A DNA stretch of 64,000 bases from Mycobacterium sp. E3251 (GTDB lineage Bacteria; Actinomycetota; Actinomycetes; Mycobacteriales; Mycobacteriaceae): assembly GCF_001666835.1 (NCBI RefSeq), contig NZ_LZJF01000060.1, forward strand, positions 20,607-84,606. The letters run 5' to 3'. Positions 18,221-26,252 of the stretch are shown one piece after another. The position numbers and the translations under genes were made by a program. Under the pieces are notes generated by a model. It was given only the letters and a program-made list of their open reading frames with translations, searched no databases and was not told where the DNA came from. Numbering within the stretch: the first letter of the stretch is position 1; each line of letters opens with the position of its first letter.

Positions 18221-19204
18221 TTAAAGTGTGCCACCGCCACGGTGCGGCATTAGCGCATTTGGCGGAATGCTGCCAAACTTCCCGGCCTGGTAGTCCTGCA
18301 CCGCCTCGACCAATTCCGCGCGCGAGTTCATTACGAAAGGCCCGTAGTGGAATACCGGCTCGCGAATGGGTCGGCCGCCCAGAATCAGCACATCCATCGC
18401 GGTGGTGCGCGACGATTCCTGCGCCGGGTCGGCGCCCACCGTGATCCGATCCCCGGGGCCCAGCACCGCCAATTGGCCCTCGCGAATCGGGTGAGCGACC
18501 GGGCCGACGTATCCGCTGCCGGACAACACGTATACGAGCGCATTGAAATCGCGTAGCCACGGCAGGTTGAGTCGGGCGCCGGTTTCGATCGTGGCGTGGG
18601 CGAGCGTGATCGGCGTGTGAGTGATCCCTGGGCCGCGATGACCGCCGATTTCGCCCGCGATGATGCGGACTAGCGCCCCGCCGTCCTCGGACGAGATCAG
18701 CTTCGCGTCGCCACCTTCGATGGCCTGATACCGAGGCGGCGCGAATTTGTCTCGCTTCGGCAGATTCACCCACAACTGGATGCCATGAAAGAGGCCTCCG
18801 CTATCGACCAGTTCCGCGGGCGGCGTCTCGATATGCAGGATCCCCGAACCGGCGGTCATCCACTGCGTCGCGCCGTCGGTGATCAGGCCGCCACCGCCAT
18901 GGGAGTCCTGGTGGGCGAACTTGCCGTCGATCATGTAGGTGACCGTCTCGAACCCGCGGTGCGGGTGCCAGTCCGTGCCCCTGGGCTCGCCGGGCTCGTA
19001 CTCCACCGCGCCCATCTGGTCCATGTGCACAAAGGGGTCCAGGGCGGCGGCGCTGACCCCGGCGAAGGCGCGGACGACGGGAAAGCCCTCGCCCTCGTAG
19101 CCGCGCGGTCCGGTGGTGATCGACCGGACCGGGCGCTCGGTGTCGGCGGGTGCGGCGGAACCGACGCGGGGCAACGTCAACGTGTTGGCCGTGACAGCGG
19201 GCAT
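18221..19204 (-). CDS. Pirin family protein (bicupin, quercetinase-like)
   Basis: A 327-residue pirin. The N-terminal cupin carries the metal site HPHRGFETVTYMIDGKFAHQDSHG near residues 75-98, with His-x-His and a later Glu/His, then TAGSGILHIE. FHGIQLWVNLP and the C-terminal cupin (NLPWLRDFNALVYVLSGSGYVG) complete the fold. Bacterial pirins bind iron and act as quercetin dioxygenases or as regulators; the role here is unknown. ATG 19204 with GGAGG 5 nt upstream is preferred over the longer frame. It is the first gene of the pirin-TetR-methyltransferase run. I do not recall a pirin at this place in M. tuberculosis, so it may be an insertion. Confidence 0.9.
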   Translation of the reverse strand: MPAVTANTLTLPRVGSAAPADTERPVRSITTGPRGYEGEGFPVVRAFAGVSAAALDPFVHMDQMGAVEYEPGEPRGTDWHPHRGFETVTYMIDGKFAHQDSHGGGGLITDGATQWMTAGSGILHIETPPAELVDSGGLFHGIQLWVNLPKRDKFAPPRYQAIEGGDAKLISSEDGGALVRIIAGEIGGHRGPGITHTPITLAHATIETGARLNLPWLRDFNALVYVLSGSGYVGPVAHPIREGQLAVLGPGDRITVGADPAQESSRTTAMDVLILGGRPIREPVFHYGPFVMNSRAELVEAVQDYQAGKFGSIPPNALMPHRGGGTL

Positions 19205-19235
19205 GTGACCTCCAGAAATGAGAACTACCCCGCAT

Positions 19236-19255
19236 AACCGGACTACGGTCCAGTT
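19236..19255. promoter_or_regulatory. 20-bp near-palindrome upstream of pirin-TetR operon
   Basis: AACCGGACTACGGTCCAGTT has arms AACCGGAC and GTCCAGTT that match at 7 of 8 positions around a 4-bp centre. It lies 31 bases upstream of the pirin start and between pirin and the divergent ClC gene. Size and symmetry fit a TetR dimer site, most simply for the regulator at 17583-18218. Binding is inferred. Confidence 0.5.
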
Positions 19256-19386
19256 ATTCCCCGGCGCTGCCGTCGCGGCGAATAGTTGCGTAGTGCAATA
19301 TTTGCTGCAGTAGATGGTCGCAGCGGCGTGCCCGATCCGGAGGCGGTCGACAAGCAAAGTGAGGCCGTCGGGGGAAGGATGCGTGG

Positions 19387-21384
19387 ATGGGGCAAAAAGT
19401 GGCGGCCACGGGTACGGTTCGGCCGATCCGGCCCGTGTCCAGAGCCGTGGGCCAGTTCGCCGGTTGGCTGCGCGCGAACCGGCTCGGGCTGTTCTGTGTG
19501 GCGATCGTCGTCGGGCTCGGCGCCGGCCTCGGCGCGGTGGCGTTCCGCTACCTGATCTACGGCTTCACCTGGTTGGCGACCGGACACGACGAATTCGGCC
19601 AGGACGGTTGGGTGGGCAGCGACCATTTACCCTGGCTGGGAATTGGCTTCTTCGTGATCATCCCGGTCATCGGCGGACTGCTCTACGGGCCGCTGATCTC
19701 GCGGTTCGCCCGGGAGGCTCGCGGCCACGGCGTCCCGGAAGTCATGATCGCGGTGGCGGAGAACGGCGGCCGCATCCGTCCGCAGGTGACCGTCGTGAAG
19801 GCGCTGGCCTCCGCCCTGTGCATCGGTACGGGCGGATCGGTCGGCCGTGAGGGACCCATCGTGCAGATTGGCGCGGCGCTCGCCTCCGGTTTCGGCCAGT
19901 GGGTGCGGATGCCGGAAAACCGGCTGCGGGTCCTGGTGGCCTGTGGCGCGGCGGGCGGCATCTCGGCCACCTTCAACGCCCCGATCACCGGGGTGTTCTT
20001 CGCCGTCGAGCTGATCCTGCGCGAACTGTCCGTCGAGGCGATCTTCACGATCATGCTGTCGTCGATGGTCGCCGACGTGGTTGCCCGTGTGTTCTTCGGC
20101 TCGGCGCCCTTCCTCACCCAGTTGCCCGCAGGCATCGAGCTGAATCACATAGCCAACTACGTGCTGGTGGCGCTTCTCGCGGCGATCGCCGGGCTGATCG
20201 GGATCCTCTTCAAGAATGTCCTGTACAAGACCGAAGACCTTTGCGACCGAGTGTGGGGTGGCCGCCCGGATTGGGCACGGCCGGCGGTCGGGGGGATCGT
20301 GCTCGGCCTGCTGCTGCTCGCGGTGCCGCAGCTCTACGGTGTCGGCTACCCGGTGATGTACGCCGCCTTCGCAGGCCACTACGCGCTGTGGCTCTTGGTG
20401 GTCCTCGCCGCCGGCAAGATGCTGGCCTGCAGCCTGACCATCGGGATCGGCGGCTCGGGCGGGGTGTTCGCTCCCTCGCTGTTCGTCGGGGCCACTTCCG
20501 GCATGGCCTTCGGCCTGTTCGTGCAGCACACCATCGGGACGGCCGTCGGGCACCCCGCCCTGTACGCCATCGTCGGCATGGGCGCCGTGTTCGCCTCCGC
20601 GGCGCGCGCCCCGCTCACCGCGCTGGCGAGCACGGTCGAAATGACCGGCGATTTCAGCCTTACCCTGCCGGTCATGTTGGCCGTGGCGGTCGGCACCACC
20701 GTGTCACGGGGGGTTTCCTACGGCACCATCTACACGACGAAGCTGCTGCGCCGGGGCATCGACATCGACCGCCCCACTCCCACCCATGCGTTCGCCGACC
20801 TCACCGCGGCCGACGCCATGCACCCGTTCGCCGTCCCACTGGACCTGACCCGGCCCGTCGGCAGCGCCGGTCCGGACTTGACGGCCTTGCTCGGCCCCGT
20901 CACGCGCATGCGCGAACCGCAGGCACTATTCGCCAACGACAGCCTCGCCCAAGCCCTGCGCCAGCTCGTGCTTTACGGGCGCGACGGATTGCCCGTCATC
21001 GACACCGAGGCCCGGTCTGTCCAGGGGTGGCTGACCAATCAAAATGTGCTGCGTGCGGTCGCGACCCACTTCACCGACGTCCAGCCGGACGTCGCCGCAA
21101 CTAACCCGGCTGCGGATTGGGTCGAGCCGCGACCCGCCGAACACGACCCGCACAGTGAGCTTGACGGGTATTGCATCGTCGAATACACCCTGGCCGGCGA
21201 CTCGACTGCCGTCGGCCGGATTCTCGGCGATCTCGACTGGCCGGACGGTCATTTCCCCGTCTCGGTGCTGCACAATCGGCGACTCATCGACGCCGACGCC
21301 ACCTTAAAGCTGAGCGCTGGCGACCGCGTAAACGTTCTTGCACCCAAAAACGGTGCGCAGCAATCGGATTCGGAAGACCGTTAG
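19387..21384 (+). CDS. ClC-type chloride channel/transporter with CBS and RCK_C-like C-terminus (Rv0143c-like)
   Basis: A 665-residue membrane protein. About residues 30-440 form the ClC core: GHGVPEV at 113-119 (the inner anion-binding GSGIP position carries His instead of Ser), GSVGREGPIVQIG with gating Glu155, and SGGVFAPSLFVGA. These support chloride/proton exchange or a channel. The C-terminal ~190 residues hold a CBS-like segment (LRQLVLYGRDGLPVIDTEARSVQGWLTNQNVLRAV) and a terminal TrkA-C/RCK_C-like fold (GRILGDLDWPDGHFPVSVL...LSAGDRVNVLAP). From memory Rv0143c is much shorter, so the cytosolic regulatory part may be an addition. Start ATG 19387 follows GGGGAAGG. It ends in a TTAG overlap with dps. 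Confidence 0.9.
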   Translation: MGQKVAATGTVRPIRPVSRAVGQFAGWLRANRLGLFCVAIVVGLGAGLGAVAFRYLIYGFTWLATGHDEFGQDGWVGSDHLPWLGIGFFVIIPVIGGLLYGPLISRFAREARGHGVPEVMIAVAENGGRIRPQVTVVKALASALCIGTGGSVGREGPIVQIGAALASGFGQWVRMPENRLRVLVACGAAGGISATFNAPITGVFFAVELILRELSVEAIFTIMLSSMVADVVARVFFGSAPFLTQLPAGIELNHIANYVLVALLAAIAGLIGILFKNVLYKTEDLCDRVWGGRPDWARPAVGGIVLGLLLLAVPQLYGVGYPVMYAAFAGHYALWLLVVLAAGKMLACSLTIGIGGSGGVFAPSLFVGATSGMAFGLFVQHTIGTAVGHPALYAIVGMGAVFASAARAPLTALASTVEMTGDFSLTLPVMLAVAVGTTVSRGVSYGTIYTTKLLRRGIDIDRPTPTHAFADLTAADAMHPFAVPLDLTRPVGSAGPDLTALLGPVTRMREPQALFANDSLAQALRQLVLYGRDGLPVIDTEARSVQGWLTNQNVLRAVATHFTDVQPDVAATNPAADWVEPRPAEHDPHSELDGYCIVEYTLAGDSTAVGRILGDLDWPDGHFPVSVLHNRRLIDADATLKLSAGDRVNVLAPKNGAQQSDSEDR

Positions 21385-21926
21385 GTGCTGCGCGCGCTGC
21401 TGGCGGCGTCCTGCTCGGTGGTCGAGCCCTCGTGGGTCAACTGACCACCCGCGCTCTCCAGGTGCGCTCGGACGAACCACTGGAACTTCTCCAGGTTCCC
21501 GGCCTGATCGATCAACAGATCCTGGGTGACCGGGTCGAGCTCCTCGGTCTCCTCGATGTACTTGCGGATGTCCTCGATGACGCCGGTGTAGACGAGATCC
21601 AGTGCGGCCAGATGCGCCTGGACGGTGTCGCGTCCGACGGAATAGTCGTCCCAGGTGCGGTCTTTGATGATCGCCCCGGGCGTGCCCTGCGGTGACCCGC
21701 CCAGGGCCGCGATGCGCTCGGCGACATCGTCGGCGAAACCGCGGACCGCCTCGACCTGCGGGTCGATCATCTCATGCACGCCAATAAAGTTGGGCCCCAC
21801 CACATTCCAGTGCACATGCTTGAGCGTCAGGTGAAGGTCGTTGTAGGTGCTCAGTTGCTTTTGCAGCAGTTCGGTCAGCCGCGCTCCCTGTTTGTCGGTG
21901 AGCCCCGGGATGGTGAACTGTGTCAT
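21381..21926 (-). CDS. dps: Dps-family DNA-binding ferritin (Dps1-like)
   Basis: A 181-residue Dps protein, nearly the length of M. smegmatis Dps1. The ferroxidase ligands are visible in HLTLKHVHWNVVGPNFIGVHEMIDPQVEAV (His, His, Asp) and in the nearby helix RGFADDVAERIAALGG. WDDYSVGRDTVQAHL and FQWFVRAHLESAGGQLTHEG are hallmark segments. The C-terminal tail (STTEQDAASSARST) is poorer in lysine/arginine than in M. smegmatis Dps1, where the tail binds DNA. Dps oxidises and stores iron and shields DNA under starvation. ATG 21926 follows GGAGG by 7 nt. M. tuberculosis has no Dps here, so this is an added gene. Confidence 0.93.
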   Translation of the reverse strand: MTQFTIPGLTDKQGARLTELLQKQLSTYNDLHLTLKHVHWNVVGPNFIGVHEMIDPQVEAVRGFADDVAERIAALGGSPQGTPGAIIKDRTWDDYSVGRDTVQAHLAALDLVYTGVIEDIRKYIEETEELDPVTQDLLIDQAGNLEKFQWFVRAHLESAGGQLTHEGSTTEQDAASSARST

Positions 21927-22017
21927 CGATTGCCTCCGTTTCGCACACGTCACTTCTCGGGTTGGTTACCCGGAGGCGGTTGCTGAAAACCCGGGCCCGG
22001 CGAGGCGATGACCACGT

Positions 22018-22929
22018 TTAGAGCTCGGCGATGTGCTGCACCGGTAGCCGGGCACCCCGCCGCGGTTCGTACGCCAGCCCGCTGGCCTCGAGCAACCGGA
22101 CCACCCGGTGGCGGTGCGGCCGCATCGGCTCGAGCAGCTCGAGCATGCCCGCGTCGTCGACCGGGCGGCCCGCCAGCGTCCAGCCGATCATCTTCGGGAT
22201 GTGATAGTCGCCGACCGAAAGTGCGTCCGCGTCACCGAACGCCCGTTGCGCGGTCTCGGCGGCGGTCCACTCGCCCACCCCCGGCAACGACATCATCGCC
22301 GCGCGCGCCTGCGCGGGCGGACGGGACGCCAACCGTTCCAGCGAGGCGGCCCGTCGCGCACACGTCACCACGGTCCGCGCACGCCCCGGGTCGACGTTGG
22401 CTCGGTGGAATTCCCACGACGGGATGTGCCGCCACTCGTCGGCCGACGGCGGCACCCGCATCCGCGCCGGCGCGGGCCCCGGCGCCGGTGACCCGTACTT
22501 GGACACCAGCAGGCGCCACGACCGAAACGCATCGGCGCCGGGCACCCGCTGCTCGATGATCGCCGGGATGAGCGCCTCCAGCACGAGCCCCGTACGGCCG
22601 AGGCGCAGATGCGGTACCCGCCGGTGCGCGGCGGCGACGATCGGGTCCCGGGGGACGAAATCGGAAGCGTCGTCCTCGTGGCCGAGCAGCGCGGGCAGCC
22701 GTTCGACGAACTCCGGTGCGCCGCTGCCCCACGCCACGCAGTGCGCGGCGTTGGCGGCCACGCGGCTGATGCGCGCGGCGACGGGCCCGGTCGGCAACAG
22801 GCTGGTCCGCCAGATCGTGCCGTCACCGGAAGACTGGAAACACGGATCCCCCAGACCACGGCGAAGCGGCGCCAACGTGTGCCCGAAGCTGACCGCCCCG
22901 GGGAACGTGACGGTGCGCGTGCTCTCCAC
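22018..22929 (-). CDS. AlkA-like DNA-3-methyladenine glycosylase (Rv0142-like)
   Basis: A 303-residue protein with a helix-hairpin-helix-GPD repair domain. MSLPGVGEWTAAETAQRAFGDADALSVGDYHIP near residues 215-247 contains the HhH turn and the catalytic Asp (VGDYH). The N-terminal part (FPGAVSFGHTLAPLRRGLGDPCF) matches the AlkA-like beta domain. It would excise alkylated bases. Start: GTG 22929, because GGAGAG lies 7 nt upstream; the frame continues to a TTG at 22971 with no support. It is divergent from the SnoaL-like gene. Activity is inferred; no iron-sulfur cysteines are seen. Confidence 0.82.
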   Translation of the reverse strand: MESTRTVTFPGAVSFGHTLAPLRRGLGDPCFQSSGDGTIWRTSLLPTGPVAARISRVAANAAHCVAWGSGAPEFVERLPALLGHEDDASDFVPRDPIVAAAHRRVPHLRLGRTGLVLEALIPAIIEQRVPGADAFRSWRLLVSKYGSPAPGPAPARMRVPPSADEWRHIPSWEFHRANVDPGRARTVVTCARRAASLERLASRPPAQARAAMMSLPGVGEWTAAETAQRAFGDADALSVGDYHIPKMIGWTLAGRPVDDAGMLELLEPMRPHRHRVVRLLEASGLAYEPRRGARLPVQHIAEL

Positions 22930-22983
22930 CGACCAACTCTCCGATTGACCGTTAACGATGTGCCAAGTCAATATTGCGATGTG

Positions 22984-23379
22984 ATGACGCCGTTCGATGA
23001 CCCGCAGGGCGAACTGGCCTGGATGTTCCTCCAGAGTACGAGCGACGGGGGCGACCTCGACGAGGGCTTCTCACTGCTCAGCGACGACTTCAGCTACTGG
23101 TCGCTCGTCACCCGGGCCTCGTGCGACAAGGAAGGTTTCCGCCAAGTTGTCGAGCGACGCAAAAAGGATCTCGAGCTGACCATCGACCTGGTGCGCTGTG
23201 TGAACGAGGGGGAAACCGTGGTGGTCGAGGCGAACGCCAGCGGCACCACCACCGCCGGCGTCGAATATGACAGCCCGTTCGTCTGCATATTCGACACCCG
23301 CGACGGCTTGATCGTCTCGATGCGGCTGTACAGCGACACCCGGGCCCACGAGGCCGCGCTGCCCGGGTGGATTTGCTAG
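22984..23379 (+). CDS. SnoaL/NTF2-like protein (Rv0141c-like)
   Basis: A 131-residue NTF2-fold protein: an N-terminal helix (DPQGELAWMFLQSTSDGGDLDEGFSLLSDDFSYWS), a strand with WSLVTRASCDKEGFRQVVERRKKD, and the curved sheet end (SPFVCIFDTRDGLIVSMRLYSDTRAHEAAL). Ketosteroid isomerase- and SnoaL-like proteins of this size bind small hydrophobic ligands; the function is unknown. ATG 22984 and GTG 22981 are adjacent in-frame starts with no ribosome binding site. CAATAT (22969-22974) 6 bases before the GTG suggests a leaderless mRNA. The TAG stop interleaves with the DUF427 stop in CTAG. Confidence 0.75.
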   Translation: MTPFDDPQGELAWMFLQSTSDGGDLDEGFSLLSDDFSYWSLVTRASCDKEGFRQVVERRKKDLELTIDLVRCVNEGETVVVEANASGTTTAGVEYDSPFVCIFDTRDGLIVSMRLYSDTRAHEAALPGWIC

Positions 23380-23756
23380 GACGCCGACACGCTGATTTCG
23401 GCCTTGTTCGGGTAGAACGCGACATGCCCGGCGATGGCCGCGACCGCCGGATAGGGCTGCTCGTAGGTCCAGATCACGTCCTCCATGGTTTCGCCGGCCG
23501 AGGTGGTCACGCTGTAATAGCTGGCCTCGCCCTTGAAGGGGCAATACGTGCTGGTGTCCGTGCGGGTCAGCCGGTCTTGCACCACGTCGCTCATCGGAAT
23601 GTATTGCACCGCAGGCAAAGTCGCTTCGCACAGTTCCAGCGCGGCCGTCGTGTCGGCGACCACCTCGCCGTTGACGCGGACCTGGACCCGCCCCTTCGTC
23701 GGCTCGATGGTGATCGGGTGGCCGGCACTGGGTTCTTTGATTTCGGGATGGCTCAT
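23376..23756 (-). CDS. DUF427 domain protein (Rv0140-like)
   Basis: A 126-residue DUF427 protein. The signature YCPFKGEASYYSV near residues 70-82, VWTYE-like VIWTYEQPYPAVAAIAGHVAFYP, and the N-terminal RVQVRVNGEVVADTTAALELCE are typical. Its biochemical role is not known; the fold is a beta-tent with a conserved Cys-Pro-x-Lys-Gly site. A strong GGAGGAG lies just upstream of ATG 23756. It lies 59 bases downstream of the COG3315 methyltransferase gene on the same strand and is convergent with the SnoaL-like gene with a 4-nt stop overlap. Confidence 0.88.
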   Translation of the reverse strand: MSHPEIKEPSAGHPITIEPTKGRVQVRVNGEVVADTTAALELCEATLPAVQYIPMSDVVQDRLTRTDTSTYCPFKGEASYYSVTTSAGETMEDVIWTYEQPYPAVAAIAGHVAFYPNKAEISVSAS

Positions 23757-23815
23757 GGTCTCCTCCTAGACGCCGATAAGGGTTTCAACACGAGCCGGCG
23801 CCCGACACTTCCCGA

Positions 23816-24640
23816 TCAGGGCGGCCCGAATGCGTAGCGGTGATACTGGGACATATTGGCCATGGCCGGAATCAGCGACATGGCCCTGCCCATCACGTGG
23901 TAGGCGCGCGGAAGCCGCTCGTAGGTGTCGGATTCAAACCATCGCACCCAGGCAAGCAGTCGCGTGCCGGGCACCGCCGCGAGTATCTCGTCCGGGCCAT
24001 CGATGGCCCAGCTCAACTTCGATCCGGACCGGCGCACCACCGCGTTCATCCACTGAGACTTGATACCCACTCGGTTGAACACGTCGAATTGCAGCTCGCC
24101 GCGGTCAAAGCGATCAACGACCCGCCGCAGCAGCGCGATGCCGTCCTGTTCGCACAGGTACATGGTCAGGCCTTCGGCGATCATCAGCGCGGGCCGGCTA
24201 TCGGGTATCTCCGCCAGCCAGGCGGGATCGGTTATCGGCGCAGCGACGACGTGGCAGTGCTCGGTGGCCGGATAGAGCCGCGCGCGCAGTTCGGCGACGT
24301 CGGGGTAGTCGATGTCGTACCACTCTACCCCCGGGCCCGGCTGGAGCCTGAAGTATCGGCCGTCCAGTCCGCAACCCATATGCAGCACAACGGCGCTCGG
24401 ATGCGCGTCAAGGAATTGGCGAGCCCAGATGTCGAAGTGCGCGGTGCGGGTCGTCACCGAGGCTGAATTGCGTGCGGTGATCGCGGTCTTCGTCCAGTCG
24501 TACTCGATCCGCTCGGCGACCTCTTTGGCATAGCGGTCGCCCAGAATCGGGTTCGGCAGGTCTGCGTCCAGGGCCTTGGCGTAGAGCGTCGCCAGCATTG
24601 TTTGCGGCGGCCCCTCGAGATCGACGTGTATGCGGTCCAT
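23816..24640 (-). CDS. Class I methyltransferase, LCMT/PpmC-like (COG3315)
   Basis: A 274-residue SAM-dependent methyltransferase distantly related to the pair at 15599-17519. The SAM site is AVVLHMGCGLDGRYFRL, followed by VEWYDIDYPDVAELRARLYP, whose acidic residues would bind SAM ribose, and ALMIAEGLTMYL. Such enzymes methylate carboxylates or polyketide hydroxyls. The long upstream extension overlaps the epimerase gene and is rejected; ATG 24640 lies 11 nt after the epimerase stop. No clear ribosome binding site is present, so translation may depend on coupling. I do not recall a counterpart between Rv0139 and Rv0140, so it may be an insertion. Substrate unknown. Confidence 0.82.
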   Translation of the reverse strand: MDRIHVDLEGPPQTMLATLYAKALDADLPNPILGDRYAKEVAERIEYDWTKTAITARNSASVTTRTAHFDIWARQFLDAHPSAVVLHMGCGLDGRYFRLQPGPGVEWYDIDYPDVAELRARLYPATEHCHVVAAPITDPAWLAEIPDSRPALMIAEGLTMYLCEQDGIALLRRVVDRFDRGELQFDVFNRVGIKSQWMNAVVRRSGSKLSWAIDGPDEILAAVPGTRLLAWVRWFESDTYERLPRAYHVMGRAMSLIPAMANMSQYHRYAFGPP

Positions 24641-24651
24641 GGGCCCGGCGC

Positions 24652-25677
24652 CTATTCGGGCTGTGCGGCCGGGCTGGCCTTTCGCGGACTGCGCATGGCG
24701 GCCCAGAACCGGGCCGCCTCGCGGATCGACTCCTCGACCGGGCGCGGCTGCCAACCCAGTTCGCGTTTGGCCTTGCCGCTGTCCACGTTGGCCTCGGCGC
24801 GCATCATGCGCACCGACGCGAGGCTGAGTTCGGAGTCCTTGCCGGTGAGCCGGGCCTTCAGGCTGCCGAGCGCGGAGAGGGCGTAAAGCATCGGGACCGA
24901 TATCGAGCGTTGCGGCGCCGGCACCCCGGCCTCGTCGGCCGCGATGCGGACGACGTCGTTCAACGCGATCATCCGCTCGGAGACCAGGTATCGCTCACCG
25001 ATGCGGCCGCGCTCGGCGGCCAGGATCATGGCCCGGGCGGCATCGTCGACGCCGACGACTTCCAACTGGATGCCGTTCATCAGGAAGGGCAGCTTGCCGA
25101 AGACGGCGCCGGCGATGAAGGCACCATGCGGCGTGCCGCCCCAGTCGCCACTGCCGTAGGTCGTGGACACGCACATCGCGATGGCGGGCAACCCCGCCTC
25201 GGCCACGTACCGCATGACCAGGTCTTCGGCCTGCACCCGCGACTGCACGTAGGGGGTCTGTCCCCGCGGGCTGATCACGTCGTCTTCGGTCGCCACGTGC
25301 CCGTGTCGCCGGCCCACCGTCGCGTAGGTGCTCGTGAAGATGAACCTGCGCAGGTCGGGTTGGCTGACGGCGACGTCGAGAACGTTACGCAGGCCTTCGA
25401 CGTTGGTGCGAAACAGCGGCGCGGGGTCCCGCAGCCAGGCCCGGGTGTCGACGACGCAGTAGTAGACGTCGTCCACACCGTCCATCGCCTCCCGCAATGT
25501 GGCGTCATCGAAAACGTCGCCGTGGAAGCGGGTGAGCTCGAGGTCGTCGATGGAGCGGGTGTTGGCATTCGGGCGCACCATCGCCCGGACCGGGACACCG
25601 TCGGCCACGAGTTGACGGGTGACGTGCGAACCCAAAAATCCGTTGGCGCCGATGACGAGTTTGGGTTTGGTGCTCAC
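24652..25677 (-). CDS. NAD-dependent epimerase/dehydratase, extended SDR (Rv0139-like)
   Basis: A 341-residue extended SDR. LVIGANGFLGSHVTRQLVADG at residues 7-27 is the GxxGxxG turn, DVFDD the adenine strand, then the catalytic region TSTYATVGR with YVQSRVQAED (Tyr-x-x-x-Arg rather than the usual Lys). This departure also occurs in atypical reductases of the dihydroflavonol reductase type, so sugar epimerisation is not assured. GTG 25677 with GGAGG 6 nt upstream is the start; it shares GTGA with the stop of the SnoaL-like gene upstream, so translation is coupled. It probably belongs to one operon from 26180 down to 23376. Confidence 0.85.
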   Translation of the reverse strand: MSTKPKLVIGANGFLGSHVTRQLVADGVPVRAMVRPNANTRSIDDLELTRFHGDVFDDATLREAMDGVDDVYYCVVDTRAWLRDPAPLFRTNVEGLRNVLDVAVSQPDLRRFIFTSTYATVGRRHGHVATEDDVISPRGQTPYVQSRVQAEDLVMRYVAEAGLPAIAMCVSTTYGSGDWGGTPHGAFIAGAVFGKLPFLMNGIQLEVVGVDDAARAMILAAERGRIGERYLVSERMIALNDVVRIAADEAGVPAPQRSISVPMLYALSALGSLKARLTGKDSELSLASVRMMRAEANVDSGKAKRELGWQPRPVEESIREAARFWAAMRSPRKASPAAQPE

Positions 25678-26180
25678 TGAGGTCCTCCGTATTGCTGCAT
25701 CCACCTCTCGGCGTCTTCGTCAAGCGTGCCCAGCGCCTTGGCCTTGTGACACCACTTCATCCCGGCCTTCAGGAAACGCAGCGGGTTGTAGATGTCTTCT
25801 TCACGGCTCCACTGGCCGTCACCGGCGTACGTGATGATCGTGATGTTGGTGGCGCTGATGACACTGCCGTCGCCCGGGTCGCGCATCGGGTTGTCCAGTT
25901 CGAGGATGACCCGCCCGGTGGGCTCGTCGATCACCGACCACAGCGTGGGGAACGCGATCATGTGGCTGCCAGGGAACGTCGTCATCGTCTGCTTGATCCA
26001 CTCGCGGACCTCGTCGCGTCCGCGCATCGTGCCCGCCGCGTGCTCGACGTACTCGACGTCGGGCGTGTACTGCTCGACCCAGGCGTCCCAGTCCCGCGTC
26101 TCGGCGGCCCGGGCCACCGTCTCCTCGAACTTCTCGAAGGCGGCGGCCAGTTCGCTGCGGGAGAACGAACGGGTAGTCAC
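25674..26180 (-). CDS. SnoaL-like NTF2-fold protein (Rv0138-like)
   Basis: A 168-residue NTF2-like protein: helix AAAFEKFEETVARAAETRDWDAWVEQYTPDVEYVEHAAGTMRGRDEVREWI and sheet MIAFPTLWSVIDEPTGRVILELDNPMRD, with the terminal segment EEDIYNPLRFLKAGMKWCHKAKALGTLDEDAERWM. Such proteins are often small isomerases or cyclases; none is proven here. GTG 26180 is chosen because a TACACT -10 candidate (26210-26215, minus strand) lies between it and the next upstream ATG at 26228. It is the first gene of the epimerase operon and is divergent from msrA. Confidence 0.8.
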   Translation of the reverse strand: MTTRSFSRSELAAAFEKFEETVARAAETRDWDAWVEQYTPDVEYVEHAAGTMRGRDEVREWIKQTMTTFPGSHMIAFPTLWSVIDEPTGRVILELDNPMRDPGDGSVISATNITIITYAGDGQWSREEDIYNPLRFLKAGMKWCHKAKALGTLDEDAERWMQQYGGPQ

Positions 26181-26209
26181 TTCGCGGCACCGTTGCAGCT
26201 CATCGGCGG

Positions 26210-26219
26210 AGTGTAGCCT
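26210..26219. promoter_or_regulatory. Overlapping divergent -10 elements, msrA and SnoaL-like operon
   Basis: AGTGTAGCCT reads TAGCCT on the plus strand (26214-26219, toward msrA) and TACACT on the minus strand (26210-26215, toward the gene starting at 26180). Both match TANNNT. Polymerase at one promoter would exclude the other. This suggests reciprocal expression. Promoters are inferred from motif and position only. Confidence 0.4.
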
Positions 26220-26252
26220 GGGCGGCATCGTGGCCCGTGAGGAGGACGAGCA

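Noticed and set aside
19387..21384. Two separate genes (channel and cytosolic part) in the ClC frame
   Set aside because: The frame is continuous, with no internal ribosome binding site or start that stands out.
26181..26228. Upstream ATG 26228 as the start of the Rv0138-like gene
   Set aside because: It would lie upstream of the predicted -10 box and shares the msrA leader; the NTF2 fold starts after GTG 26180.
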